Source: Streptomyces sp. Ncost-T10-10d (GTDB lineage Bacteria; Actinomycetota; Actinomycetes; Streptomycetales; Streptomycetaceae). From it: 64,000 nt of DNA. The notes under the pieces were generated by a model. The model had not been told where the DNA came from, ran no database searches, and saw only the letters and a list, made by a program, of their open reading frames with translations. Shown one piece after another: positions 51,751 to 60,655 of this stretch. A program made the position numbers and the translations under genes. Numbering within the stretch: position 1 is the stretch's first letter; each line of letters opens with the position of its first letter. The stretch spans positions 25,479-89,478 of the forward strand of contig NZ_FMDF01000220.1 in assembly GCF_900091955.1 (NCBI RefSeq). Direction: 5' to 3'.

Positions 51751-52650
51751 GTGGCACGCTGCCCCTTCGGAACCCAGCGGACGCGGCGGTTCATCCCCTG
51801 GGCCAGCATCGCGATACCCGGCGCCGGCTGGCTGCTGTTCGGGCTCTACCCGTCGCTCGCCACCATCGGATACTCCTTCACCAGGTACTCCGGGCTGCCG
51901 GGCACGCCCCTGAACGTCTGCGGCCTGTGCAACTACTCGGCCGCCTTCACCTCGCTGTCGTCCGTGGTCGGCGACGCGGTCCGAGTGACGCTGATCTACG
52001 TCGTCGGCGTGACCGTGCTGCAGACCGCGGTCGGCCTGGGGCTCGCCCTGCTGCTGAACCGGCCCGGACGCTCGTACACCGTCTACCGCGCGATCATCTT
52101 CATGCCGCAGATCTTTTCGGTCGCGGTGGTCGGCGCGATCTTCTCCCTGATGTTCGACCCGTACTCGGGCCCGGCGGAGAAGGTGGTGCAGGGCATCTTC
52201 GGCTCCACGACGGCGTTCCTCGGGTCGACCTCGCTGGCTCTGCCCCTGGTGATCCTGGTGAACGTGTGGATGTTCTCCGGCTACACGATGCTCATCTACA
52301 TCGCCGGGCTGCGGAACATCCCACCGGCGGTCTACGAGGCGGCGGCCATGGACGGCGCCGGACGCCTGCGGGTGTTCCGGCACGTGACCTGGCCCCTGCT
52401 GGCCCCGGCCACCACGGTGACCGTCTTCCTGACCGCGATGGGGACTCTCGGCGAATACGCGCTGATCATGGTCCTCACCGGCGGCAACTTCGGTACCAAG
52501 ACCCTGGGCCTGTACATGTTCCAGTCGGCATTCGGCGGCGACAGCCAGCTCGGCTACGGCTCGATGCTCGCCATGCTGCAGTTCTTCCTGACCATGGTGA
52601 TCGGCGCCGGCCTGCTGTTCACCCTGCGCCGACGGGAGGTCTCGCTGTGA
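51751..52650 (+). CDS. Sugar ABC transporter permease (MalF type)
   Basis: 299 residues with six hydrophobic helices, for example IAIPGAGWLLFGLYPSLATI and VTLIYVVGVTVLQTAVGLGL. The cytoplasmic EAA loop EAAAMDGAGRLRVFRHVTWP contacts the ATPase. GTG 51751 follows AAGGAGG at good spacing. No ATPase gene is present in the locus, as is usual for Streptomyces sugar importers that share the MsiK ATPase. Translationally coupled to the second permease. Confidence 0.92.
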   Translation: MARCPFGTQRTRRFIPWASIAIPGAGWLLFGLYPSLATIGYSFTRYSGLPGTPLNVCGLCNYSAAFTSLSSVVGDAVRVTLIYVVGVTVLQTAVGLGLALLLNRPGRSYTVYRAIIFMPQIFSVAVVGAIFSLMFDPYSGPAEKVVQGIFGSTTAFLGSTSLALPLVILVNVWMFSGYTMLIYIAGLRNIPPAVYEAAAMDGAGRLRVFRHVTWPLLAPATTVTVFLTAMGTLGEYALIMVLTGGNFGTKTLGLYMFQSAFGGDSQLGYGSMLAMLQFFLTMVIGAGLLFTLRRREVSL

Positions 52651-53600
52651 AGGCATCCTCCGCCGTCCTCGAACGAACCGGTCGGGACGCCGCCCGCGAC
52701 AGCGGCCCGAGCCCGAGGACGTCCCTGCTGTCCATCAGGCCGGCCAAGTCCGCCGGGGTGAACCTGCTGTGCTTCGCGATTGCCGCCGTGCTGTTCGCCG
52801 TGCCGCTGGTGTACATGCTGATCCAGGGGTTCAAGACGTACACCGGATTCCTTCAGGACCCGACCGGGCTGCCGCACCCGTGGACCACGGACAGCTTCTC
52901 GACGGCGTGGGACCAAGGCCACTTCGGGCGCCAGATGATCAACAGCCTGATCTACGCGGTCGTCCCCGACACGGTCACCCTGATCCTTGGAGTCTTCCTG
53001 GCGTTCCCCATCTCCCGCGGCTACTTCAAACGCTCCAACGCGCTGTACACGTTCTTCATCTTCTCCGGGTTCCTGCCCGGCGGCCTCATCCCGCTGTTCA
53101 TCGAGGCCCAGTCGCTCCACCTGTACAACAGCATGGCCGGGTACCTGATCCTGACCAGCCTGTCGGGCGCGGGGTTCTTCTTCTTCGTCGGCTACATCAA
53201 GGGGATTCCGCGCGAGATCGACGAGGCCGCCGCACTGGACGGCTGCGGCTATGTGCGGTTCATCTTCACGATCATCATCCCGCAGATGAAGCCTGCCCTG
53301 GCCGCCTTCGCCATCTTCGGGTTCGTGCACGCCTGGAACAACCTCATCCTGCCGCTGGTCATGCTGTCCGACTCGGCGCTGTGGCCGGTCACCCGCGGGC
53401 TGTACTCGTTCTTCGGCGAGTACACACAGAACTGGCCGCTGATCGCCGCCGGAACCTTCATCGTGGCCGCGCCCATCCTGATCCTGTTCGTGCTGCTCCA
53501 GCGCTATCTCGTCGAAGGCGTGGCGGGCGGCGCGGCGCTCGGCACGCAGGGCGTCACCGGAGCGGCCGCCGTCCAGGCCGAGGAGGGGGACGGATCATGA
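52647..53600 (+). CDS. Sugar ABC transporter permease (MalG type)
   Basis: 317 residues. GTG overlaps the stop of the first permease (GTGA). Six helices, beginning LCFAIAAVLFAVPLVYMLIQ, with the EAA loop EAAALDGCGYVRFIFTIIIP. A short, charged C-terminal tail follows the last helix. It forms the membrane pore with the previous gene product. Its stop overlaps the start of the 1339-residue protein (ATGA), so that enzyme is produced in step with the transporter. Confidence 0.92.
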   Translation: MKASSAVLERTGRDAARDSGPSPRTSLLSIRPAKSAGVNLLCFAIAAVLFAVPLVYMLIQGFKTYTGFLQDPTGLPHPWTTDSFSTAWDQGHFGRQMINSLIYAVVPDTVTLILGVFLAFPISRGYFKRSNALYTFFIFSGFLPGGLIPLFIEAQSLHLYNSMAGYLILTSLSGAGFFFFVGYIKGIPREIDEAAALDGCGYVRFIFTIIIPQMKPALAAFAIFGFVHAWNNLILPLVMLSDSALWPVTRGLYSFFGEYTQNWPLIAAGTFIVAAPILILFVLLQRYLVEGVAGGAALGTQGVTGAAAVQAEEGDGS

Positions 53601-56600
53601 CCGGCCCGGTCACCTCCTGGACCGCGGACGGCGACCGGGTGCGGTTCCGGCTCGCCGATCCGCTGCGCCACCCGGAGTTCGCCTGGCCCAGGACCCTGCT
53701 GCACCACCCGGTACGCTGGGCCGCCCCGTCGGTCCGCGCCGAACAGCTCCGGCTGGTCGACGGGACGGGGCGGCCGGTGCCCTTCCAGCTCTCCCGGGTG
53801 AACTCGGCGGGCGGCCACCTGGTGTTCGCCGTCGTCAGCTTCTTCGCCGACCTGCCGTCCGGCGCGACACGCGAATTCACCCTGTGCGCCGACGAATCGC
53901 TGCCGACGGCCCGCGTCCCGATACCGGTCCGGATCAGCGAGGACGGCCCGTCCACCGTCGTGGACAGCGGAGCGCTCCGCATCCGGCTTCCCGCCTCGGG
54001 CCGGTTCGCCGCCGACGCCGTACCGGGTCCCGTCCTCCAGTTCGACCGAGGACACGGCTGGGTGGGGAGGTCCGCCCTGCGCTGCGGCACCGAACACCTC
54101 GAACACCTGGAAGTCCGGCTCGTGGAAGCCGGCCCGCTGTTCGCCACCCATGAACTCCGCTACCACTTCACCGGCGGAGCCTCCTACACGGCGACCGTCG
54201 GCTGTCTCCAGGGCTGTGACTTCGTCGACGTGGCCGAGGAGATGACGGCGCTCGACTCCGCGACGACGGCATGGGAACTGAGCTGGGACGGCGTGACACC
54301 GACCCACCGCTTCTCGTCGACCTGGCCGTTCTCGCAGTCCCCCGACGACCACGCCGACCCGGGATCACCGCAGTTGTACCACTGGCTCGGGATCGACGAA
54401 CCGATCGTGCTCGGCGACAGCGGCGAGGACCCGTCGTTCTCCGGCCCCGGCGGCAGAGAGAGCCCGGACACCGACTTCGCCTTCACCGTCGGCCCGTACG
54501 CCCCGAGCCACGCGTGGAACATCCGCCCGCACGCCACGTTCTGGGACGCCACCGGAGGCGATGCGATGGGCGTGTTCCTCCGCGACCACGCCCGGTGGGA
54601 CGACCGCACCTACGCGTCCTGGGCCTCCGCGGACCACCTCCAACTCCGCTTCCGCCACGACGGCGTGCTGCACTGGACCTGGCCCCTGTGCTCCGGGACC
54701 CGCCGGACCGCGATCGCCTTCTACGACCACGAACGCGACCTCGAGGTACTGCGCGACCAGAAGGGGACGCAGTACCCGTCCTCGTACGTGCGCCACCTGC
54801 ACCACTGGCAGGGCACGCTCAGCCTGGATCGCGTCAAGGACTGGAGCCTGACCTACTCGGGAAGGCGACCCGCCCGGCTGTGCTCCCAAGGCGAACTCGG
54901 CTCACCCGACGACCTCACCGCGGCCCTCTTCACCGGACCGGAGGGCCCGAGCCTCATCGCCCACGGGGTGAACGAACACCCCGGCTACCTCAACATCGGT
55001 CAACGCCCGCTCTACGACCGGCTGCTCGACGGCTACGACCGCCTCGCCGACCGGCTCGATGCGACGGACCGCCAACGCGTCGACGCGCTGCTGCTGCTGA
55101 CCGCGCACGTCTCCGCAGGCGAGGAGATCGGCCCGCTGCGCCGCATGATCGCGGGCCACCCGAACTTTCTCGCCGACGGGAAGGCGGCGCTCGCCTGCCT
55201 CGCCTGGCTCTTCCCCGACCACGAGGCAGCACCTCAGTGGCTCGACCAGTTCGAGAAGTGCGTAGAACTGGCCGGCGTCTTTCACACCAGACCGGCGCTG
55301 CCGGCCCACGGGTCCCGGGCCGGCCGCTGGACCGAGAGCCTGGCCACCTACGTCTGGGCCTTCCTCCGCCCGGTCACCCAGGGCAACTTCCTGGGCCGGC
55401 TGACCGACGGCCGCAACCGCCTCGCCACACCGGAGCTCGCTGCCGTCGGTGACTGGCTGGTGAACGCCCTGACCGCCCCGGTCGAGACCGGCCCCGTCGG
55501 CGAACTCCGCCGCCTGCACCCCGCGCAGGGAGCCCACGGCTTCTGGCCCCGGCGCCCGCCCATCGAGATGCGGCTTCTCGGCGAGGCCCTGCGCCGCTAC
55601 CGTCCACTCGTCGCGGAGCATCTGCTCTGGGGGAGCGACGAGTTCGCCCATCGGCTCGACAGCCCGCCCGGCGCGCCGGACCCGTGGCGGGTCACGGTGC
55701 GGTCCACCGGCGACCGGGGGACCAATCCGCGGCTGAAGAGCTCGAAGTACACCGGATACGGCGTCACGCTGCGTGCCGATGTCGACCGGCCCGGCGAGGT
55801 CGCGGTTTTCCTTCAGCAGGTGGACCGCGGCCCCAACTACCGGTGGGGGATCGCCGACGACAACGGCAGCGGGCACATCTACTACTACGCCGCAGGGCAC
55901 TCCTACAGCGGCCATGGCCCCGAGGACGCCGGCGACCGCCGGGCCCCCGATGCCACCTTCGCCACCTCCTGCGCGGTCTGGAAGGACGGCGCGTACCACT
56001 CCATCGGCCAGAACACCCTGGACCGGCCTCTCCACGACCTGGGCGGCGCGCAGTACGCGGAGATCGTCTCCGACCCGGACGGCCCGGTGGGCGGCCTCTA
56101 CCTGAGCCGCAGCGTCCTGCTCGTCGGAAGCGACTACCTCGTCTCCTACGACGCGTTCGCCGCAGGCCAGCGCATGGTGTGGACATGGTCCGTGCTGACC
56201 GAGGCCACCGGCCATGACGCCAACAGCTTCCGGCACCTCGCCGAGCGGATGCCGTTCATCCACGTGGTCCGCGGCGTGCGTACGGACGGCGCCCTCGACG
56301 GCGCCTTCGTGAGCGACGTCTCCTGGGGCGTGCGTCTGGAAGGAAGGGACGACGGTGCGAACGGCAACACGCTGGCCGTCGTGAGTCACCGCGACGACCT
56401 GGAGATCGCCCCCGCACACTCGACACCTTGGGGCGCCCGGATCCGGACCCCGCACAGCCTGGACTTCGTGTTCCGGCACGAGTCTTCCGCGCACCATGAG
56501 CCGAAGACCGTCGAGTTCGCCGAGCGGGGGCTGCGCTTTTCGGGCACGGCCGGGGCCATCAGGCTCTTCGATGACGGCCTGCGGCACCTGACGCTCTTCC

Positions 56601-57616
56601 ACGGAAGTGCTGTGGGAACCTCCGACCTCCTCCTGACCACCGGTGACGACGATCTCGGCATCAGCCTTCGCTACCGGGAACCCACCGAGGCGCAGGGCTT
56701 CTATCACGCCCCGTCGGACAGTTCGGTGAGCCTGCATGTCCCCGGTGGGCTCGATGCGGCGGCACGCTTCCACATCGACGGCGAGCCGGTACGCCCCCTC
56801 GCCGAGTCGCCGGACACGATCACCGTGGCCCTGCCCCGGGGCCGCCATCACTGGGAGCTGACAGGAGGACAGCCGGAGCCGCCGCCCTCGCAGGTCCTGC
56901 GCACCGAGACCGTCGGCGACGGTGCGCTCGTGCACTTCTCCGCGGCAGCCGCCGCGGACCGCTACCTCGTCCAGCTCAGCGCCGACGGCGGCCAGACCTG
57001 GGTGACGGCCGCGGAGACGGAACGAAGTCCCGTGCACCTGACCGGCCTTGCCGAGGACGAGAAACGCCACGTCCGCGTCATCGCCCGGAACGGTCACCGA
57101 CAGGCCGCACCGGGCGCCGACTATCCCGTTCACCCGACCTGCCGGGCGCCCGATCCGCCGGACGGGCTGAGACTCCGGCTCGGCCACGGGACGGTCACCG
57201 TCACCTGGGGCGAGGTGCTGGGCGCGGGAAGGTACCGGCTCTACCGGCGCCGCAAGGACGAGGTCACCTACCACGAGATCTTCGCCGGGCTCGGGTTCCG
57301 GCACGTCGATCACGTGCCCGGCGTCATCCCCGGGCACGACGATCCGGGCCAGGCCCGTCCGGCGGGCGTGACCGTGTACGAGTACGCCGTCGCTGCCGAG
57401 AACGGCAACGGCGTCGGACCGAAGTCGGCGGCCATGGACACGGATCCGGGCAGTTGGCGGCACTGGTCCCCACCTACGGATCCGGCCTTCCGCCGGCAGC
57501 ACACCTACAACCAGCCTCCCTACGTGCCGGCGTCCGCGACCCCACGCCCCTACGGCCACCAGGTGGCGGCCCCGGAACTGCCTGCCGCCGCCCATCCGGC
57601 CGGGGAGGCACCGTGA
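53597..57616 (+). CDS. Large intracellular carbohydrate-active-like protein, family unknown
   Basis: 1339 residues, no signal peptide. N-terminal beta-sandwich (about 1-290; FAWPRTLLHHPVRWAAPS, VPFQLSRVNSAGGHLVFAVV). Beta-rich linker (about 290-440). A helical, toroid-like middle (about 440-690) has HPGYLNIGQRPLYDRLLDGY, HPNFLADGKAALACLAWLF, GRWTESLATYVWAFLRP and HPAQGAHGFWP. A second beta-sandwich (about 700-1080) has NYRWGIADDNGSGHIYYYA. Two fibronectin-III-like domains start near 1096 and 1181. The order toroid then beta-sandwich recalls heparinase-like polysaccharide lyases, but no family signature is certain. It is locked between permease and uronate dehydrogenase by 4-bp overlaps on both sides, so it likely cleaves the imported oligosaccharide. 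Confidence 0.75.
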   Translation: MTGPVTSWTADGDRVRFRLADPLRHPEFAWPRTLLHHPVRWAAPSVRAEQLRLVDGTGRPVPFQLSRVNSAGGHLVFAVVSFFADLPSGATREFTLCADESLPTARVPIPVRISEDGPSTVVDSGALRIRLPASGRFAADAVPGPVLQFDRGHGWVGRSALRCGTEHLEHLEVRLVEAGPLFATHELRYHFTGGASYTATVGCLQGCDFVDVAEEMTALDSATTAWELSWDGVTPTHRFSSTWPFSQSPDDHADPGSPQLYHWLGIDEPIVLGDSGEDPSFSGPGGRESPDTDFAFTVGPYAPSHAWNIRPHATFWDATGGDAMGVFLRDHARWDDRTYASWASADHLQLRFRHDGVLHWTWPLCSGTRRTAIAFYDHERDLEVLRDQKGTQYPSSYVRHLHHWQGTLSLDRVKDWSLTYSGRRPARLCSQGELGSPDDLTAALFTGPEGPSLIAHGVNEHPGYLNIGQRPLYDRLLDGYDRLADRLDATDRQRVDALLLLTAHVSAGEEIGPLRRMIAGHPNFLADGKAALACLAWLFPDHEAAPQWLDQFEKCVELAGVFHTRPALPAHGSRAGRWTESLATYVWAFLRPVTQGNFLGRLTDGRNRLATPELAAVGDWLVNALTAPVETGPVGELRRLHPAQGAHGFWPRRPPIEMRLLGEALRRYRPLVAEHLLWGSDEFAHRLDSPPGAPDPWRVTVRSTGDRGTNPRLKSSKYTGYGVTLRADVDRPGEVAVFLQQVDRGPNYRWGIADDNGSGHIYYYAAGHSYSGHGPEDAGDRRAPDATFATSCAVWKDGAYHSIGQNTLDRPLHDLGGAQYAEIVSDPDGPVGGLYLSRSVLLVGSDYLVSYDAFAAGQRMVWTWSVLTEATGHDANSFRHLAERMPFIHVVRGVRTDGALDGAFVSDVSWGVRLEGRDDGANGNTLAVVSHRDDLEIAPAHSTPWGARIRTPHSLDFVFRHESSAHHEPKTVEFAERGLRFSGTAGAIRLFDDGLRHLTLFHGSAVGTSDLLLTTGDDDLGISLRYREPTEAQGFYHAPSDSSVSLHVPGGLDAAARFHIDGEPVRPLAESPDTITVALPRGRHHWELTGGQPEPPPSQVLRTETVGDGALVHFSAAAAADRYLVQLSADGGQTWVTAAETERSPVHLTGLAEDEKRHVRVIARNGHRQAAPGADYPVHPTCRAPDPPDGLRLRLGHGTVTVTWGEVLGAGRYRLYRRRKDEVTYHEIFAGLGFRHVDHVPGVIPGHDDPGQARPAGVTVYEYAVAAENGNGVGPKSAAMDTDPGSWRHWSPPTDPAFRRQHTYNQPPYVPASATPRPYGHQVAAPELPAAAHPAGEAP

Positions 57617-58437
57617 CCGGGCAGCGGATCCTGGTCACCGGGGCCGCGGGCCGCATCGGCCGCGAGCTGCGCCCGCGCCTGGCCCGCGCAGGCCGGACCC
57701 TGCGTCTCCTGGACGTCGCGGGGATCGAGCCGGCCGGACCGGAGGAGAACGTGGAGACCGTACGGGCGTCCTTCACCGACCAGGACGCCATCGACGCGGC
57801 CTGTCGGGACGTGGACGCGGTGCTCCACCTGGGCGGACTGGCCGGCGAGACGTCGTGGGAGCGGATCGCCGACATCAACATCGACGGCACACGGCGGGTC
57901 CTCGAAGCCGTACGGAGGCAGGGCGTTCCCCGCGTGGTGCTCGCGTCCAGCATCCACGCCGCGGGGTTCCATACACGGGCCGAGGCGGCCGACGGCGTCC
58001 TGCCCGCCGCCGTACCGCCGCGCCCGGACACCTACTACGGTGTCAGCAAGGCCGCGATCGAGGCGCTGGGCGCCCTGTACCACTCCCGGTTCGGCGTCGA
58101 TGTCACCTGTCTGCGGATCGGCGCGTTCCGGCCGCGCCCGCTCGCTCCCGAGGACCTGGCCGCCTGGCTGTCGCCGGGTGACGCGGCCCGGCTCGTCGAG
58201 GCATGTCTGCATGCGGAGCCCGCCGCATTCCGCGTCCTGTGGGGCATCTCCCGCAACACCCGCCGATGGTGGTCCCTGGCGGAGGCGGAAGCCATCGGAT
58301 ACCGCCCCGAGGACGACGCGGAACACCACCTGGCGTCGATCCTCGGCTCCGGGACCTTCGGCCCGACGGACCTCGACCCCGCCGAACCTCGCAACTTCCG
58401 CGTCGGCGCCTGCTTCTGCACGATGCCACTCGGCTGA
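57613..58437 (+). CDS. udh: Uronate dehydrogenase
   Basis: 274 residues, GTG overlapping the upstream stop (GTGA). An NAD-dependent extended SDR with TGAAGRIGRELRP near the N-terminus and the catalytic Tyr142-x3-Lys146 (YYGVSKAAIEAL). The diagnostic C-terminal sequence of uronate dehydrogenases is present: WLSPGDAARLVEACL, WGISRNTRRWWSL and AIGYRPEDDAE. It oxidises galacturonate or glucuronate to the aldaric-acid lactone. The SMP-30 lactonase encoded just beyond would open the lactone. This strongly implies that the glycan eaten by the locus contains a uronic acid. Confidence 0.9.
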   Translation: MTGQRILVTGAAGRIGRELRPRLARAGRTLRLLDVAGIEPAGPEENVETVRASFTDQDAIDAACRDVDAVLHLGGLAGETSWERIADINIDGTRRVLEAVRRQGVPRVVLASSIHAAGFHTRAEAADGVLPAAVPPRPDTYYGVSKAAIEALGALYHSRFGVDVTCLRIGAFRPRPLAPEDLAAWLSPGDAARLVEACLHAEPAAFRVLWGISRNTRRWWSLAEAEAIGYRPEDDAEHHLASILGSGTFGPTDLDPAEPRNFRVGACFCTMPLG

Positions 58438-58446
58438 CGAGCGGAG

Positions 58447-58469
58447 GGCCCGGCCGATGAGGCCGGGCC
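58447..58469. terminator. Intrinsic terminator after udh
   Basis: A perfect 9-bp stem GGCCCGGCC (58447-58455) / GGCCGGGCC (58461-58469), loop GATGA, then TTCTG. It lies 10 bases after the udh stop. It ends the ABC-udh operon and may also serve the convergent lactonase gene. Confidence 0.75.
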
Positions 58470-58479
58470 TTCTGAGGGC

Positions 58480-58493
58480 AGACAACGTTGTCC
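58480..58493. promoter_or_regulatory. LacI-type operator, site C
   Basis: AGACAACGTTGTCC, one base from the perfect palindrome, directly after the terminator between two convergent genes. No gene starts behind it in either direction, so it is an orphan site. Confidence 0.6.
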
Positions 58494-58663
58494 CGGAACG
58501 GGTGGGATAAGCGCATCCGGGCCGGGAAATCCTGTTCGGCCGGTCCGGCGGTGGACGCGAGGCTCGGTCGGTCCACGACATGCCCGGCCGTCGAGCGGGG
58601 GATCGTGCCTACGCGGTCGCTGTTCATGCCGCGCCCCGGCCCTGCTCGGCCCGGCCGATCCAC

Positions 58664-59521
58664 TCATCCGGCAAACGTCGCCGAAGGCAGGCCCACCGCG
58701 CCGCGCACCTCGTCGACGACGAAGACGGACCCCGCCGGGTCGTCGTCCGAGAGCTCCAGGCCGTCCCGGGCCGAGGTGACGTACAACGCGTCGAGGCGGG
58801 GTCCGCCGAACGTGCAGGAGGACGGCTGGTGCACGGGCATCGGGATCTCGCCGAGCAGGTCGCCGTCGGGGGAGATCCGTGCCACGCGTGCGCCGCCCCA
58901 CACCGCGACCCACAGACACCCGGCCGCGTCGACGGTGAGCCCGTCCGGCATGCCCGTGTGCGCGGGAAGCCGGAACAGTGTGCGCCGGCGGCTCAGCCAC
59001 GGGTCCTCGTCAGCGGTGTCGAAGGCGTAGATCTTGCCCGCGACCGAGTCGGCGAGGTAGAAGGTGCGGCCATCGGGGCTCCAGCCGAGCCCGTTGGGCA
59101 GAGCCAGCCCTTCGAGGACCACATGGCTCGTCCAGTCGGGCAGGAGCACGTGCAGGGCGCCGCTGCCGGGCCGGAAGTCCATCGCCGTGCTGCCGGCCCA
59201 GAACCGCCCGCGCCGGTCGCACTTCGCGTCGTTCATGCGCTCGCCGTCGGGCAGGAACGCGCGCCGGGTGGTCATCGAACCGTGGGTGTCGACGCTCGCG
59301 AATCCCTCGGTCGTCGCCGCCACGAAGCCTCCGCCGCGTCTCGGCACCGCGGCGCCGACCTGCGTCGGCAGCCGAAGGCTGGTGGTCCGGCCGGTGGCCG
59401 GGTCGCTGGTGTGGATGTGCCCGGCGGGAATGTCCACCCAGTGCAGGCGCTGGAGCCCGGCGTCCCAGACCGGTCCTTCACCCACCCCGGCTCTCCCGGG
59501 GATTGCAACCTTGGCCGTCAT
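58664..59521 (-). CDS. SMP-30/gluconolactonase-family lactonase
   Basis: 285 residues forming a six-bladed propeller. Motifs are GEGPVWDAGLQRLHWVDIPA at the start, MNDAKCDRRGRFWAGSTAMD (metal-binding N-D region), GLALPNGLGWSPDGRTFYLA and MPDGLTVDAAGCLWVAVWGG. The family hydrolyses sugar lactones with a divalent metal. Here it would open the aldarolactone made by uronate dehydrogenase. ATG 59521 has GGAGGG upstream. An in-frame TTG at 59569 next to the SDR stop is less likely. It is downstream of, and probably co-transcribed with, the SDR gene. Confidence 0.92.
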   Translation of the reverse strand: MTAKVAIPGRAGVGEGPVWDAGLQRLHWVDIPAGHIHTSDPATGRTTSLRLPTQVGAAVPRRGGGFVAATTEGFASVDTHGSMTTRRAFLPDGERMNDAKCDRRGRFWAGSTAMDFRPGSGALHVLLPDWTSHVVLEGLALPNGLGWSPDGRTFYLADSVAGKIYAFDTADEDPWLSRRRTLFRLPAHTGMPDGLTVDAAGCLWVAVWGGARVARISPDGDLLGEIPMPVHQPSSCTFGGPRLDALYVTSARDGLELSDDDPAGSVFVVDEVRGAVGLPSATFAG

Positions 59522-59565
59522 CGAAAGCCCTCCGTCATCGCCTGCGGTCGAGTCGACGTCTGCCC

Positions 59566-60348
59566 TCAACCGGGCAGTACCACAGCCGCGTTGGCGAGCA
59601 GCCCGCCGTCGACAGGCAGCGAGATCCCGGTGATGAAGCTGGCTCGGTCCCCGGCCAGGAAGGCGATCGCCTCGGCGACTTCGTCCGGTCGAGCCACCCG
59701 GCCGAGCGGATGCATCCGCCCCCAGGACTCGACCAGTTCCTGCGTGCCCCGGTCACTTCCGTCGGAGAAGGCGCGGGCGGAGGCGCGCAGCATCGGGGTG
59801 TCCACCGACGCGGGACAGACCGCGTTGGCCCTGACCCCGTTCTTCGCCTCGTCGATGGCGATCGACCGGGCGAGCGCGTTGAGCGCCCCTTTGCTGGTGG
59901 TGTAGGCGGCGACGGCGGCCTGGGTGACGAAGGCCTGCACGGAGGAGACGATCACGATCGAGCCCGCCCCGCGGGCGCGCAGGTGGGGCAGCGCGTGCTT
60001 GACGGCGTGGAAGGCGCCGGTCACATTGACCGCGAGCACCTCGTTCCACTCGTCGGAACTGGTCTCTGCCGCGATGCCGTAGCGCTGGATCCCGGCCGCG
60101 GCGACGAGGATGTCGAGCCCGCCGTGTGCCGCCACGACTTGGGTGACGAGTCGAGCGGTGGCGGACTCGTCGGTGACGTCGACGTCGACGCGCTCGACAC
60201 CGGGAGGCAGCTCCTCGTACGCGCCTTTCGGCGGGATGCCGGCCGCCACGACCGTCGCCCCGCGCGCGGAAAGCACCCGGGCCGTCGCGCCTCCGATGCC
60301 GCTGAATCCACCGGTGACGAGGGCGACCTTGCCATCGAACTCCGCCAC
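59566..60348 (-). CDS. Short-chain dehydrogenase/reductase
   Basis: 260 residues, classical SDR: VALVTGGFSGIGGATARVLS (TGxxxGIG), catalytic SIVIVSSVQAFVTQAAVAAY with YTTSK, and the C-terminal FITGISLPVDGGLLAN. GTG 60348 with GGGAG upstream. The open frame continues upstream without family residues. Substrate is likely a sugar or sugar acid, given the neighbours: lactonase downstream, GH42 divergent. Operator site D in the divergent promoter region suggests control by the second LacI. Confidence 0.92.
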   Translation of the reverse strand: MAEFDGKVALVTGGFSGIGGATARVLSARGATVVAAGIPPKGAYEELPPGVERVDVDVTDESATARLVTQVVAAHGGLDILVAAAGIQRYGIAAETSSDEWNEVLAVNVTGAFHAVKHALPHLRARGAGSIVIVSSVQAFVTQAAVAAYTTSKGALNALARSIAIDEAKNGVRANAVCPASVDTPMLRASARAFSDGSDRGTQELVESWGRMHPLGRVARPDEVAEAIAFLAGDRASFITGISLPVDGGLLANAAVVLPG

Positions 60349-60501
60349 GTTCCACTCCCTCGATGTGTTTCCGGTCCTCGCGCCGGGCTGGGCCCTGCCG
60401 TTGAAAGAAGCCAGGGGGCAGCTGCGACGAGCGGTTTCGGCTGACGACCACTGCGCGGACGGGCCGGACGAACTGCGGTCCGGTGGCGTCGATTTCACTC
60501 T

Positions 60502-60515
60502 AAACAACGTTGTCT
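60502..60515. promoter_or_regulatory. LacI-type operator, site D
   Basis: AAACAACGTTGTCT, one base from the perfect palindrome, between the divergent SDR (start 60348) and GH42 (start 60656) genes. It could repress both. Confidence 0.8.
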
Positions 60516-60655
60516 CAGCCCGCTAGTCTGTGGCCGTTCTGCACTCCGGCGCACTTTCGGGCGGTGCTCCTCGGCCGCGCCCGGCTGTCGTTCGACGCCG
60601 TGTCGGGGTCCTTCGCGTGGGCGCTCGTTCGTCGGGCGGTGAGGAGAAGAAGCTC

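Noticed and set aside
54902..57595. 897-codon minus-strand frame opposite the 1339-residue protein
   Set aside because: Antisense shadow. The plus strand is fixed by 4-bp overlaps with both neighbours and has aromatic, domain-like sequence.
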